A program made the translations under genes and the position numbers. Of a stretch of 39,415 bases of DNA, positions 1 to 7,068 are shown one piece after another. The stretch lies in the NCBI GenBank assembly GCA_017512365.1, contig JAFWGQ010000056.1, positions 1 to 39,415 of the forward strand, given 5' to 3'. The first letter of the stretch is position 1; each line of letters starts with the position of its first letter. The notes under the pieces were generated by a model that searched no databases, was not told the origin of the DNA, and saw only the letters and a list, made by a program, of their open reading frames with translations. Source of the stretch: Mogibacterium sp. GTDB taxonomy: Bacteria > Bacillota > Clostridia > Peptostreptococcales > Anaerovoracaceae.

Positions 1-191
1 AGAAAGAAATCTATTATCTCGTGTGTCATCGATCCACCATGCATATTCAGGATAAAAGATACCAGCGCGCTGAAGCTCAACTTTCTCTTTCGAGTAAAAT
101 CCCTGCCCGGATTTTGACAATAAAGTTCCGGATGTTCTGCATGATTCTCGATTTTATCAAGCAGAGATTGTTTTACACATGCCGCATTCAT
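1..191 (-). mobile_element. IS4-like transposase, N-terminal part, cut by window edge
   Basis: A reading frame on the minus strand starts at the ATG at 191-189 and stays open to base 1, giving about 63 residues. It is preceded by a good ribosome site, GGAGG at 203-199, 7 bases from the start. The peptide begins MNAACVKQSLLDKIENH and contains NPGRDFTRKRKLSF and later GGSMTHEIIDFF. This matches my recollection of the start of clostridial IS4-type (DDE) transposases, where an NPG-DFTR-RKL segment precedes the catalytic core. The catalytic domain lies outside the window, so activity cannot be judged. No terminal inverted repeat could be assigned with certainty. The element is probably one border of the gene-poor mosaic that follows. 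Confidence 0.7.
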
Positions 192-203
192 TACAATGCC
201 TCC

Positions 204-385
204 TTTCAAGCTGAGCGTGTGTCCTACCTCTGCTTAATTGGCCGCTTTTATTGGTTTTGATATATGGCCAATAAAACCTGCTAACAAAACAGCCGCTGTG
301 TCAAGTGTTTTATGAAGGTTTTTCGCGCGCCCGGAAGGGGGCGGGTGCAAGGTGGGGCGGGCTTAAAGGCGCGCGCTTTAAAGAT
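204..385. other. Non-coding upstream region of the IS element
   Basis: No convincing gene is visible here. Apart from the inverted repeat at 246-276, the stretch holds GC-rich runs around 325-360 and a near-palindrome TTAAAGGCGCGCGCTTTAA at about 363-381. Its unusual mix of G-runs and AT suggests the IS boundary lies within it, but no exact end could be placed. Confidence 0.4.
246..276. repeat. Inverted repeat TTTTATTGG / CCAATAAAA
   Basis: A perfect 9-base inverted repeat (246-254 and 268-276) with a 13-base loop lies just upstream of the transposase start. Its position fits a hairpin protecting the transposase gene from outside transcription, or an operator. Function is inferred only from position. 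Confidence 0.5.
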
Positions 386-420
386 AAGAAAAAAATACCC
401 CCTCATCATTTCTGATGAGA
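385..420 (-). terminator. Rho-independent terminator, minus strand
   Basis: Read on the minus strand, a 7-bp stem CTCATCA/TGATGAG (419-413 and 408-402) closes a GAAA tetraloop and is followed by GGGGGTATTTTTTTC. GNRA loop plus T-run is a classic intrinsic terminator. It would stop transcription coming from the amidohydrolase operon and the SEC-C remnant. Confidence 0.75.
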
Positions 421-452
421 GAGTATCTCCTCGTCAACTTAACTTAATGACA

Positions 453-480
453 TTGGGCCGGATGGGCCCTCTTTGTTGTT
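453..480 (+). terminator. Terminator-like hairpin, plus strand
   Basis: GGGCC and GGCCC flank a GGATG loop and are followed by TCTTTGTTGTTT. The stem is short (5 bp) but GC-only and the tail is T-rich. It would act on plus-strand transcription, for which no upstream gene is visible here. Confidence 0.4.
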
Positions 481-503
481 TGGTGAAGCCGGTGGGAGTC
501 GAA
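481..503 (-). other. tRNA/tmRNA-like 3' end fragment (possible att remnant)
   Basis: Read on the minus strand, the 23 bases parse as the 3' quarter of a tRNA: T-loop TTCGACT, 5-base T-stem half CCCAC, 7-base acceptor half CGGCTTC, discriminator A, then CCA. The 5' half of the T-stem is not present (GTCTC cannot pair with CCCAC) and the rest of a tRNA is missing. This is therefore not a functional tRNA. Integrases often recombine at tRNA or tmRNA 3' ends and leave exactly such duplicated tails, so this may be one end of a former integrated element. Confidence 0.4.
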
Positions 504-611
504 GAGACAAGTAGTGTTTTTACAGGCTGTAACCGTTGAAAACAAAGGAGGTCATACACGCCGTCCGCAGCCTGTAACCAGTACTGTACCCAACTAATAA
601 TCAAATGCTCG

Positions 612-881
612 TTTATAAAGCTATTCTTTTCCACAACAGTTTTTATATTTTTTACCACTTCCACAAGGGCACATCTCATTTCTTCACAATTCATTTTTCC
701 TTGTTTTTCACATGAGTCAAGATAATCTATATAGTCTAATAATACTATTGCTTCCTCGCTGTTTCTCTGCTTTGGTGGGTTCTGTATTTTTTTAGTAAGC
801 TGTTATCATATAAATCATTTACGATTGGCCTACTTATCCCTCAAGTCGAAAAGTGCTGTTTTGGCTTCCTTATATTTGCCC
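612..881 (-). pseudogene. Degraded SEC-C motif protein remnant
   Basis: Minus-strand fragments of a gene are visible in several frames. The clearest is at 677-621: E-M-C-P-C-G-S-G-K-K-Y-K-N-C-C-G-K-E followed by TAG, a complete SEC-C zinc motif (CPCGSGKKYKNCC) at its usual place at the C-terminus. A TGA (686-684) interrupts this frame just upstream. Further upstream the fragments FDEGKYKEAKTALFDLRDK and SRPIVNDLYDNSLLKKYRT lie in different frames with intervening stops. The whole is best read as a gene inactivated by several frameshifts. SEC-C motifs bind zinc in SecA and many stand-alone proteins; nothing more about function can be said. Confidence 0.6.
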
Positions 882-920
882 TCATCGAATTGCGTTTCTT
901 ATAATTCTGTCTGCTTTCAT
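882..920 (-). pseudogene. 5' stub of a third amidohydrolase
   Basis: At 920-918 an ATG with a strong ribosome site (AAGGAGG, 8 bases upstream) starts MKADRIIRNAIR and then a stop. The first ten residues match the starts of the two intact amidohydrolases upstream in the same operon (MKADMLIKNA and MKAERIIKNA). After those codons the sequence changes to the SEC-C remnant. A third tandem copy appears to have lost everything but its start through a deletion or rearrangement with its breakpoint near 890. The intact spacing from the upstream membrane-protein gene shows that it was the last gene of this operon. Confidence 0.6.
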
Positions 921-954
921 GCGCCCCCTCCTTTTCAAACAATGACAGTCAGCA

Positions 955-1617
955 TCAAGGCTCCGATCCATGTATTGTTTCGTTCACATCCTTTTCGATT
1001 TCGGAGTACAACTGATTGACATCCTTCTCTGTATAAACCGAATCCTCATAGTTGTCGGAAAAAAGGATCTTTATACTCGCGAGCCGCCCGGCCAGTCGTC
1101 TCTCTTCGCGGAGATCATGGCCGCTCAGGAAGATATGATCGAGCAAAATGTCTGCCGCAAAATAGAACAAAAGATAAAGCAGTTCCCGCGGTCCATCTGC
1201 CATAGTGAGTGAGGACCACAGCAGTGCCGCCGTAACGATCAAAATGATGAGCATCAGCCATAATCTCTTGGTATGCCGCTTTTCAATCTCTTCCACCATG
1301 CCAAGATCATAGGCCATATCGTCCCGGATGATCTCCTCGATGGTCGTCTTCTCCTCCTGTGACAGGCAGTCACCGATAATGTTCAGAACGATTGGCGACT
1401 CCTCCGGTGTCACCGCTGCCGTCGATTTGAGATATTCCGCAAATTCGGGATTAAGCGTCTCTAAGCCTTTTACGCTGTATGAACTTATCACATCGTCGTA
1501 ACCGGAAACGCGGCATGGTATCACGGCAACACCGTTTCGGATATAGTCCCGTTTAATACGGGTATCGAGGTGTGCCTTTCTTGCCTCAAACAATTTTAAA
1601 AAATTCAGTCCTAACAT
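955..1617 (-). CDS. Two-TM membrane protein of unknown function
   Basis: A 220-residue protein I do not recognise. Residues 1-115 are charged and soluble, with no known motif seen. A segment K-R-L-W-L-M-L-I-I-L-I-V at about 117-135 is a transmembrane helix, and a second hydrophobic stretch (LLYLLFYFAADILL) follows at about 147-160. The C-terminus (about 170-220) is charged and probably cytosolic with the N-terminus, making a hairpin topology. The ATG at 1617 is preceded by a modest GAGG. It lies 16 bases after the first amidohydrolase in the same direction, so the two are likely co-transcribed. The gene may help place or regulate the amidohydrolases, but this is only inferred from proximity. 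Confidence 0.75.
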   Translation of the reverse strand: MLGLNFLKLFEARKAHLDTRIKRDYIRNGVAVIPCRVSGYDDVISSYSVKGLETLNPEFAEYLKSTAAVTPEESPIVLNIIGDCLSQEEKTTIEEIIRDDMAYDLGMVEEIEKRHTKRLWLMLIILIVTAALLWSSLTMADGPRELLYLLFYFAADILLDHIFLSGHDLREERRLAGRLASIKILFSDNYEDSVYTEKDVNQLYSEIEKDVNETIHGSEP

Positions 1618-1633
1618 ATGCTCAGCCTCATCC

Positions 1634-3304
1634 TTAATTTATCTTTTTGCCGCCAAGATATACATCCTTTGGCAAGTTGTTGCTGAAGCCTTCATGTTCT
1701 GCCGTAAGAAGATCATTGTCAAACACCAGGAAATCGGCATCCTTGCCGGCCTCGATGGAGCCCTTGGAAGCTTCGATCCCAAGCTGCTTTGCGCCGTTGA
1801 TGGTATAGCCGATGATCATTTCCTCAATGCCCATTTTTTCGTCGAGAGGAACAAACGGCTCATCCGTTTTGTTGATATCCGGCGCCAGGGTCTTCTCCGA
1901 AGTCATGCGCGTCATACCGACCTCCATGCCGAGATACGGGCTCCAGGTCTGAAAATCCGAAAAGACGATATCATCGCTGGACCAGGTCACAAGCGCGCCT
2001 GTATCCCAGAGCGTTTTGCAGCGGTACATGTTTGATGCGCGTTTCTCGCCAATAAGTCTTCGCCAGAGTTCATAAGGTTTACCGCCGATGTTTCCGCTGT
2101 GCCATGCAGGTGTATAATTCGCGATCACACCAAGCTTTGCAAAACGGTCCATATCCTCATCGTTCTGCACCCAGAGATGGGCAGCTGTGACTCTTACGCG
2201 GAAGCTGTCTCCAAGCTCTTTCCTGGCCAGCTCCACTCCGTCCAGCACCACCCTCGACGCGGCATCGCCGACGGTGTGCAGGTGAAGGTCCAGCCCTTCC
2301 TCATTGAGCTTTTTGAGAAGATCTGCGAATTCCTCTTTATTCAGGGCCGTGATTCCTGTCTTCTGAACATCCGCATATGGTTCGACCATGGCCGCTGTAT
2401 GGATCTTCAGGGTGCCGTCTATGAAAATCTTCAGAGTATGGATCTTCAGATGCTCTGTGTCATATTCAGCCCTGAGGCGTTTCAGTTCCCTGAGTCCTTC
2501 CTCTACCTCACGGGCGGAGGATATTACGTGGCAGCCGTCCACATAAACCGGCAGCTTTCCATGTCTGTCCATTTTGCGAAGCCTGTCGTAGACCCGCTCA
2601 TTGAACGCGTTAAGCCCGGGGATTCCTGCGTCAAATACACAGCTTACACCATTTTTCACGGAGAAATCGATCCAGCGCTGTATCGCTGCATCGACCTGCT
2701 CGTCCGTGAGGTCCATAGCACCGTCAATCAGGACCGGCATTTCCGCTGCGCCTTCAAATATGTTTCCGGTCACGTGCCCGTCCTTGCGCACATAATAGCT
2801 TAAGCCCGGTACCGGATCCGGTGTATCGTCCGTAATACCATGGCGGGCGATGAGTTTTGAGTTTATCCAGACGCTGTGCCCCTCTGCCTCTGTAATTCGA
2901 AGTTCACTGTCCGGGCAGATCGCGTCGAGATCCTCCTTTGCGAGACTGGCTCCGTTCAGCTGTTTCGTCTCCAGATCGAAGTAGTAGCAGTCCATACCGG
3001 GATTTTTCCTGATATGGTCTGCCATGAAGTCCAGAATTTCCTGTTTCCCTGAGCAAGGGATCCATACTCCCGGTTTTACATACTCATATCCGGCTGCAAA
3101 GGTGACATGCACATGGCTGTCAATGATACCGGGCATTATAAATTTTCCGCCGAGGTCCGTAACTTCGCCCTCATACGCAGCAAGTCCTGCTTCGTCGCCG
3201 ACATAGACGAATCTGCCGTCCTTCACTGCAAGAGCGGTCGCCTGCGGATTATTGCTGTCTGCTGTAAAGACTTTTGCGTTTTTGATAAGCATATCTGCTT
3301 TCAT
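1634..3304 (-). CDS. Metal-dependent amidohydrolase, YtcJ-like (amidohydrolase_3)
   Basis: This 556-residue protein belongs to the amidohydrolase superfamily, subfamily 3 (YtcJ-like), which hydrolyses amide or related bonds on a TIM barrel with one or two metals. The N-terminal beta-sandwich starts MKADMLIKNAKVFTAD. The metal site HxH is seen in IDSHVHVTF (about residue 64). A further ligand appears in HLHTVGDAASR, another in AAHLWVQ, and the catalytic Asp in WSSDDIVF. The closing sandwich strand reads KGSIEAGKDADFLVFDNDL. Length is normal for the family. The start is supported by GGAAGGAG upstream. It is about as long as, and clearly paralogous to, the next upstream gene, but differs in substrate-pocket loops. 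The substrate is unknown. Intact catalytic residues argue for an active enzyme. Confidence 0.88.
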   Translation of the reverse strand: MKADMLIKNAKVFTADSNNPQATALAVKDGRFVYVGDEAGLAAYEGEVTDLGGKFIMPGIIDSHVHVTFAAGYEYVKPGVWIPCSGKQEILDFMADHIRKNPGMDCYYFDLETKQLNGASLAKEDLDAICPDSELRITEAEGHSVWINSKLIARHGITDDTPDPVPGLSYYVRKDGHVTGNIFEGAAEMPVLIDGAMDLTDEQVDAAIQRWIDFSVKNGVSCVFDAGIPGLNAFNERVYDRLRKMDRHGKLPVYVDGCHVISSAREVEEGLRELKRLRAEYDTEHLKIHTLKIFIDGTLKIHTAAMVEPYADVQKTGITALNKEEFADLLKKLNEEGLDLHLHTVGDAASRVVLDGVELARKELGDSFRVRVTAAHLWVQNDEDMDRFAKLGVIANYTPAWHSGNIGGKPYELWRRLIGEKRASNMYRCKTLWDTGALVTWSSDDIVFSDFQTWSPYLGMEVGMTRMTSEKTLAPDINKTDEPFVPLDEKMGIEEMIIGYTINGAKQLGIEASKGSIEAGKDADFLVFDNDLLTAEHEGFSNNLPKDVYLGGKKIN

Positions 3305-3324
3305 GACGTGTCTGCTCTCCTTCC

Positions 3325-3343
3325 TGCATTTTCCGAAAATGCA
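3325..3343. repeat. Perfect palindrome between amidohydrolase genes
   Basis: TGCATTTT (3325-3332), CCG, AAAATGCA (3336-3343): 8-base arms around a 3-base centre, in the 59-base gap between the paralogs and immediately before the ribosome site of the downstream one. It could be a protein operator or a small RNA hairpin tuning the second gene. It has no T-run of terminator type. Confidence 0.5.
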
Positions 3344-3363
3344 ACGCCCCCCGTTTTATTGTA

Positions 3364-5013
3364 TCAGTTCACCTTCCTGCCGCAGATGAATACATCTTCT
3401 GGCAGATTCTGGCTGAAACCGTCATGTTCAGCAGTAAGAAGGTCGTTATCGAACACCAGGAAGTCGGCGTCCTTACCAGCCTCAATGGAACCCTTCTGCG
3501 CCTCTATGCCCAGCATCTTAGCGCCGTTGATTGTGTAACCGAGCAGCATCTCCTCGATACCCATTCTCTCATTTTCAGGAGGGAGTACTGCAGCGGTTCT
3601 GTCGTATTCTGCGATCTTTGTCTTTTCGGTCCTTATACGTGTCATGCCGACCTCCATCCCGAGGTATGGATTCCATTTCATAAAATCAGCATAGGCGACG
3701 CAGTCGCTGGACCATGTCACAAGCGCGCCGCTGTCCCAGATAGTCTTGCAGCGGAACAGTTTTTTCGAGCGCTCCTCGCCGAGCCATGAAGCAGTGGTCG
3801 CCGGGTCGCCGGCATGCCACCATGGCGTGAAATTTGCGATGACGCCCAGCTTCGCGAAGCGGTCCATATCCGCGTCGTCCTGGATCTCCAGATGCGCACA
3901 GGTGACCTTCACGTGGAAAGCATCTCCCAGCTCCTTCCGGGCGAGCTCAACGCCATCCAGCGCAGTACGGGATGCGCGCTCACCGACGGTATGCAGATGA
4001 AGATCCATGCCCATCTCATTGAGCTGCTTCAGAACATCTGCAAGCCCCTTCGCGTCAAAAGTGGTACAGCCCAGCTCACCGGTGTCCGCATATGGTGTGA
4101 CCATGGCCGCAGTATGGATCTTCTGAGTGCCGTCCATCAGGATCTTCAGGGTATGCACCTTCAGATGCTCCGTGTTGAACTCGCGGTTAAAGCGCTGCAG
4201 TTCCTCAAGGGCCGTTTTCGTCTTCTGAGGATTGGTCAGCATATAGCAGCCGTCGATATAAACCGGCAGTCTTCCTTCAAGGTCCATCTTGCGTAGCTGC
4301 TGATAGACGCGCTCATGGATCTTTTCATGCTCCGGGAAACCGGCATCAAACAGAACGTTCACGCCCGTGTTCACGCAATAGTCGATCAGACGGCCCAGCG
4401 GCCCCTCGATCTTCTCATCATTCAGCTCCAGACCATCGAAGAGGAACGGCCAGGACGCGGATTCAAAGGTGTTGCCTGTCACATGTCCGTCAACGCGGAC
4501 AAAATAACTTAAGCCCGGCACAGGATCCGGCGTTTCGTCGGTGATACCATGCTTCTCGAGGACCTTGGAATTTACCCAGTTGCTGTGGCATTCACCCTCC
4601 AGGACCACCAGCTCGCAGTCCGGACAGATCGAATCGAGATCGTCCTTCGTGAGCAATTCTCCCTTAAGGTACTTCTGTTCCATCATGAACCTGTAACGCG
4701 GAAGCCCCGGATTCTCTTTGATGTAGTCCGCCATAAAGCGGAGGGCTTCCTGCTTGCCGTCGCACTCAAAACGCACCCCAAGATCCGCATATTCAAATCC
4801 GATGCTTGAGGTCACATGCACATGAGTATCCAGAATGGCAGGCATAATGAATTTTCCGCCAAGATCTGTGACCTCTCCCTCGTAAGCAGATAGTCCTGCC
4901 TCGTCGCCCACATAGGCGAACTTGCCATCCTTTACCACAAGTGCGCTCGCCTGAGGATGATCCTTATCTGCTGTGAAGATTTTTGCATTTTTAATAATTC
5001 TCTCTGCTTTCAT
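3364..5013 (-). CDS. Metal-dependent amidohydrolase, YtcJ-like, paralog 2
   Basis: A 549-residue paralog of the neighbouring amidohydrolase, with the same order of parts: MKAERIIKNAKIFTAD, LDTHVHVTS (metal HxH), HLHTVGERASR, CAHLEIQDDADMDRF, WSSDCVAYAD and KGSIEAGKDADF. It is first in the operon, with AAGGAGG 5-6 bases before the ATG at 5013 and a plausible promoter further upstream. The residue after the catalytic Asp changes from SSDD in the paralog to SSDC here, and the loop between the HLHT and WSSD motifs is shorter, so the two may prefer different substrates. Tandem duplication is the simplest origin. Substrate and product remain unknown; hydrolysis of N-acyl or cyclic amides is only a family expectation. 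Confidence 0.88.
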   Translation of the reverse strand: MKAERIIKNAKIFTADKDHPQASALVVKDGKFAYVGDEAGLSAYEGEVTDLGGKFIMPAILDTHVHVTSSIGFEYADLGVRFECDGKQEALRFMADYIKENPGLPRYRFMMEQKYLKGELLTKDDLDSICPDCELVVLEGECHSNWVNSKVLEKHGITDETPDPVPGLSYFVRVDGHVTGNTFESASWPFLFDGLELNDEKIEGPLGRLIDYCVNTGVNVLFDAGFPEHEKIHERVYQQLRKMDLEGRLPVYIDGCYMLTNPQKTKTALEELQRFNREFNTEHLKVHTLKILMDGTQKIHTAAMVTPYADTGELGCTTFDAKGLADVLKQLNEMGMDLHLHTVGERASRTALDGVELARKELGDAFHVKVTCAHLEIQDDADMDRFAKLGVIANFTPWWHAGDPATTASWLGEERSKKLFRCKTIWDSGALVTWSSDCVAYADFMKWNPYLGMEVGMTRIRTEKTKIAEYDRTAAVLPPENERMGIEEMLLGYTINGAKMLGIEAQKGSIEAGKDADFLVFDNDLLTAEHDGFSQNLPEDVFICGRKVN

Positions 5014-5093
5014 AAGCCCTCCTTCCTGTCAAACATTGAATCTTCTCTTTTTTTCTTTGATCACCTCAGTCCCAATTAAAGTAGCTATCTTTA

Positions 5094-5140
5094 AGTATAC
5101 ACTATAAAGACGCGACCTGCATTAACCGGCAAATCGCGTC
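5094..5140 (-). promoter_or_regulatory. Promoter and overlapping inverted repeat for the amidohydrolase operon
   Basis: On the minus strand a -10 box TATACT lies at 5099-5094, about 80 bases before the first amidohydrolase start. A perfect 7-bp inverted repeat GACGCGA/TCGCGTC (5109-5115 and 5134-5140, 18-base spacer) covers the place where a -35 box would sit, and no good -35 is visible. An operator for a repressor or activator is the simplest reading. Confidence 0.45.
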
Positions 5141-5242
5141 AATTGTTTATCATATCATTTTGCTCAGGCAGTACAATGGTCCCATAGGGTTGGACAATAA
5201 ATGCTGAGTTTATCGTGAACATGGTAGAATACAACCAAGCAA

Positions 5243-5416
5243 GGAGGAACCCACCATGTCACGTTAGGACTCATACTGCTCGGCCTTGGCATTATGCAGG
5301 TAGGACTTTCACTCAAGTCCCACGATCCGAGCCAGAGGGCCAACGGGTTCCTGACAGTAGCCGGCGGCATCATAATAACCTTTACCAAGGAGATCCTGAC
5401 TATGATCACGGGCTAA
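5243..5416 (+). pseudogene. Frameshifted small membrane protein of a conjugative element
   Basis: A ribosome site (AAGGAGG) and ATG at about 5255 give only MSR before a stop. One frame over, an open stretch begins TLGLILLGLGIMQVG, continues SLKSHDPSQRANGF and LTVAGGIIITF, and ends EILTMITG with TAA at 5414-5416. Two hydrophobic helices separated by a polar HDPSQR loop and a GG-I-I second helix resemble the small VirB2/TrbC-like or Maff2-like proteins encoded next to conjugation genes in Gram-positive integrative elements. A single-base shift near the start has disabled it. No other conjugation gene is present nearby. Confidence 0.45.
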
Positions 5417-5423
5417 CAACAAG

Positions 5424-5551
5424 GCAGCGTCAATGCTGCCGATATATGAAAAATGACTTTTGCTATACACAAACAGTAAAACAGCTCCGACTGAAGAAGA
5501 GCGCGAGGCAGCGAAGGCAGAATACCTATATGATTGACGGAGATTTGTAAC
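5424..5551 (+). other. Gene fragment region with small hairpin
   Basis: After the membrane-protein relic, a hairpin GGCAGC/GCTGCC lies at about 5423-5440. Later an open stretch reads T-E-E-E-R-E-A-A-K-A-E-Y-L-Y-D and stops at about 5536. It has no start codon and looks like the C-terminal tail of another lost gene. The rest of the 5416-5640 stretch shows no gene. Confidence 0.3.
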
Positions 5552-5642
5552 ACCTCCGTTACTCTTATAGGAGATGGCTACGTAAGGTAGTCTCAAGGCA
5601 ACATCATATGTGATATATTTACGGGCAAGGGTGCAGTTTACG

Positions 5643-5671
5643 TTGATTATTATTTGCCTGCTTAATAAAAT
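5643..5671 (+). promoter_or_regulatory. Promoter for the phosphatase lipoprotein
   Basis: TTGATT (5643-5648) and TAAAAT (5666-5671) are separated by exactly 17 bases and lie 52 bases before the ATG at 5724, a close match to a vegetative sigma promoter. Confidence 0.6.
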
Positions 5672-5723
5672 AACGGTGTAGATCAATAGTCAATTTGATG
5701 GATGGAAGAATAGGGGAATAGAA

Positions 5724-6884
5724 ATGAAGAAACAAACCAGAGCCGGAATATATGCAATGTTATTATTTGCAGCTGTTCTGTTATGCATATTTGCAGCTTC
5801 GTGTGCAAAGGGCGGCAATGCGCCAACCGAAGATGATACGATCGCATTAAACGACTGCAAGATCGAGCATAACGAGGAAAAAGGTGGTGTCTATATAAAA
5901 TGTCCGATCGAGGAATTCCAACAGCTGGGATTCGAATACGGAGACAGTGTAAACATTATCTTTTCCAACGAGTACAGTATGAACGATGTTCCATATCACA
6001 CCGGAGATTACGTGGATATGGGTAATCCTGTGCTTGTTGCATATCCGGAGCACTCCGAAATCGAAGTACATATTTATCACGGAGATGACATATGGAAGAT
6101 AGCCGGTCTGGATGATTCCATGACAGCATCTGTTGTATTGAATGAAAAAGGAAAGTATCAGGACGAACAAACCATCAACGGCCTCACATACACTTATGAG
6201 CAGGGAAATCTGCCGGATGCGGTCTATGCAAATTTCCGCGCAGTCAACGTCGGCAATTTAAAAGAGAACATATTATACCGGTCCTCATCTCCTGTTGATA
6301 ACCAGATCAATCGTGCTTCAGTGACAGATAAACTATGTCAGGAAGCAAATATCAAGTATGTCATCAATATGGCAGATGGTAAAGACGATATTGAATACTT
6401 TATTGACCAGGATGATTTTGATTCTCCATGGTATTCAGAATTATATGAGAGGGATCAGGTTTGCGCGTTAGACATGGATATCAATGTCAATACAGAGCAG
6501 TTGTTCCAGAAGCTTGCTGAAGGGTTCACAAATATGGCACATCACGATGGTCCTTATCTGGTCCATTGTCTGGAAGGAAAAGACCGCACCGGTGTTGCAT
6601 GCATGTTGCTGGAGGCTTTGGCAGGTGCGTCTGAGGACGAGATCATACAGGATTACATGAAAACTTATGATAATTATTACTCCGTTACAGAGGATACGGA
6701 TGCAGAATTGTATTCGAAAATACGCGCTGCCAATATTGATAAGATGATCACATTTATTACGGATGGGGAAAGTGTAGATCCCGCCAAGCCCGACCAGCTC
6801 AGCAAATATGCAGAAAAATTCTTGGTCGATCAGGGAATGAAGCCTGATGATGTACAGGCTCTGAAAGACAAATTGTGCCGGTGA
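5724..6884 (+). CDS. Secreted tyrosine/dual-specificity phosphatase lipoprotein
   Basis: A 386-residue protein with a lipoprotein signal: positively charged start, hydrophobic core LLFAAVLLCIFAA and lipobox A-A-S-C at about 24-27, so it should be anchored outside the membrane. The phosphatase signature HCLEGKDRTG gives Cys282 as nucleophile and Arg288 as phosphate binder, of the Y_phosphatase3 type (CxxGKDRTG), which in bacteria acts on phosphotyrosine, phosphoserine or phosphoinositides. Residues 30-150 form a separate region that I do not recognise, perhaps a substrate-binding or wall-binding domain. The ribosome site AGGGGA is 7 bases from the ATG. It has its own promoter and no operon partner. 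Export of such an enzyme suggests a host or environmental phosphorylated substrate, but this is inference. Confidence 0.85.
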   Translation: MKKQTRAGIYAMLLFAAVLLCIFAASCAKGGNAPTEDDTIALNDCKIEHNEEKGGVYIKCPIEEFQQLGFEYGDSVNIIFSNEYSMNDVPYHTGDYVDMGNPVLVAYPEHSEIEVHIYHGDDIWKIAGLDDSMTASVVLNEKGKYQDEQTINGLTYTYEQGNLPDAVYANFRAVNVGNLKENILYRSSSPVDNQINRASVTDKLCQEANIKYVINMADGKDDIEYFIDQDDFDSPWYSELYERDQVCALDMDINVNTEQLFQKLAEGFTNMAHHDGPYLVHCLEGKDRTGVACMLLEALAGASEDEIIQDYMKTYDNYYSVTEDTDAELYSKIRAANIDKMITFITDGESVDPAKPDQLSKYAEKFLVDQGMKPDDVQALKDKLCR

Positions 6885-7015
6885 TCAGATCAAAAACAGA
6901 CTGCCTGACTACATGCAGAAAGCGTTATGGTACACAGCTAAGCTGGCAGTACATACATTTGGGGATTCTGAGGTAATATGAATGAATACAAATGGGGATT
7001 TGAGCGGAATTCCGA

Positions 7016-7044
7016 TTTACTCGAACGGGGATTTGCGCTATACT
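7016..7044 (+). promoter_or_regulatory. Promoter for the AAA ATPase
   Basis: TTTACT (7016-7021), a 17-base spacer, and TATACT (7039-7044). A near repeat, GGGGATTTG-GC, occurs at about 6994-7005 and 7027-7038. Because the promoter lies inside the longest possible reading frame, it supports translation starting at 7069 rather than at 6982. Confidence 0.6.
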
Positions 7045-7068
7045 ATCGTTGAAAAGGTGGTCGTTTAT

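Noticed and set aside
481-503. Functional tRNA or tmRNA gene
   Set aside because: Only the last 23 bases fit; the T-stem partner and the remaining arms are missing.
434-694. Minus-strand open frame of 86 residues
   Set aside because: It runs through the SEC-C motif in the wrong frame and through the tRNA-like tail; the SEC-C frame explains the region better.
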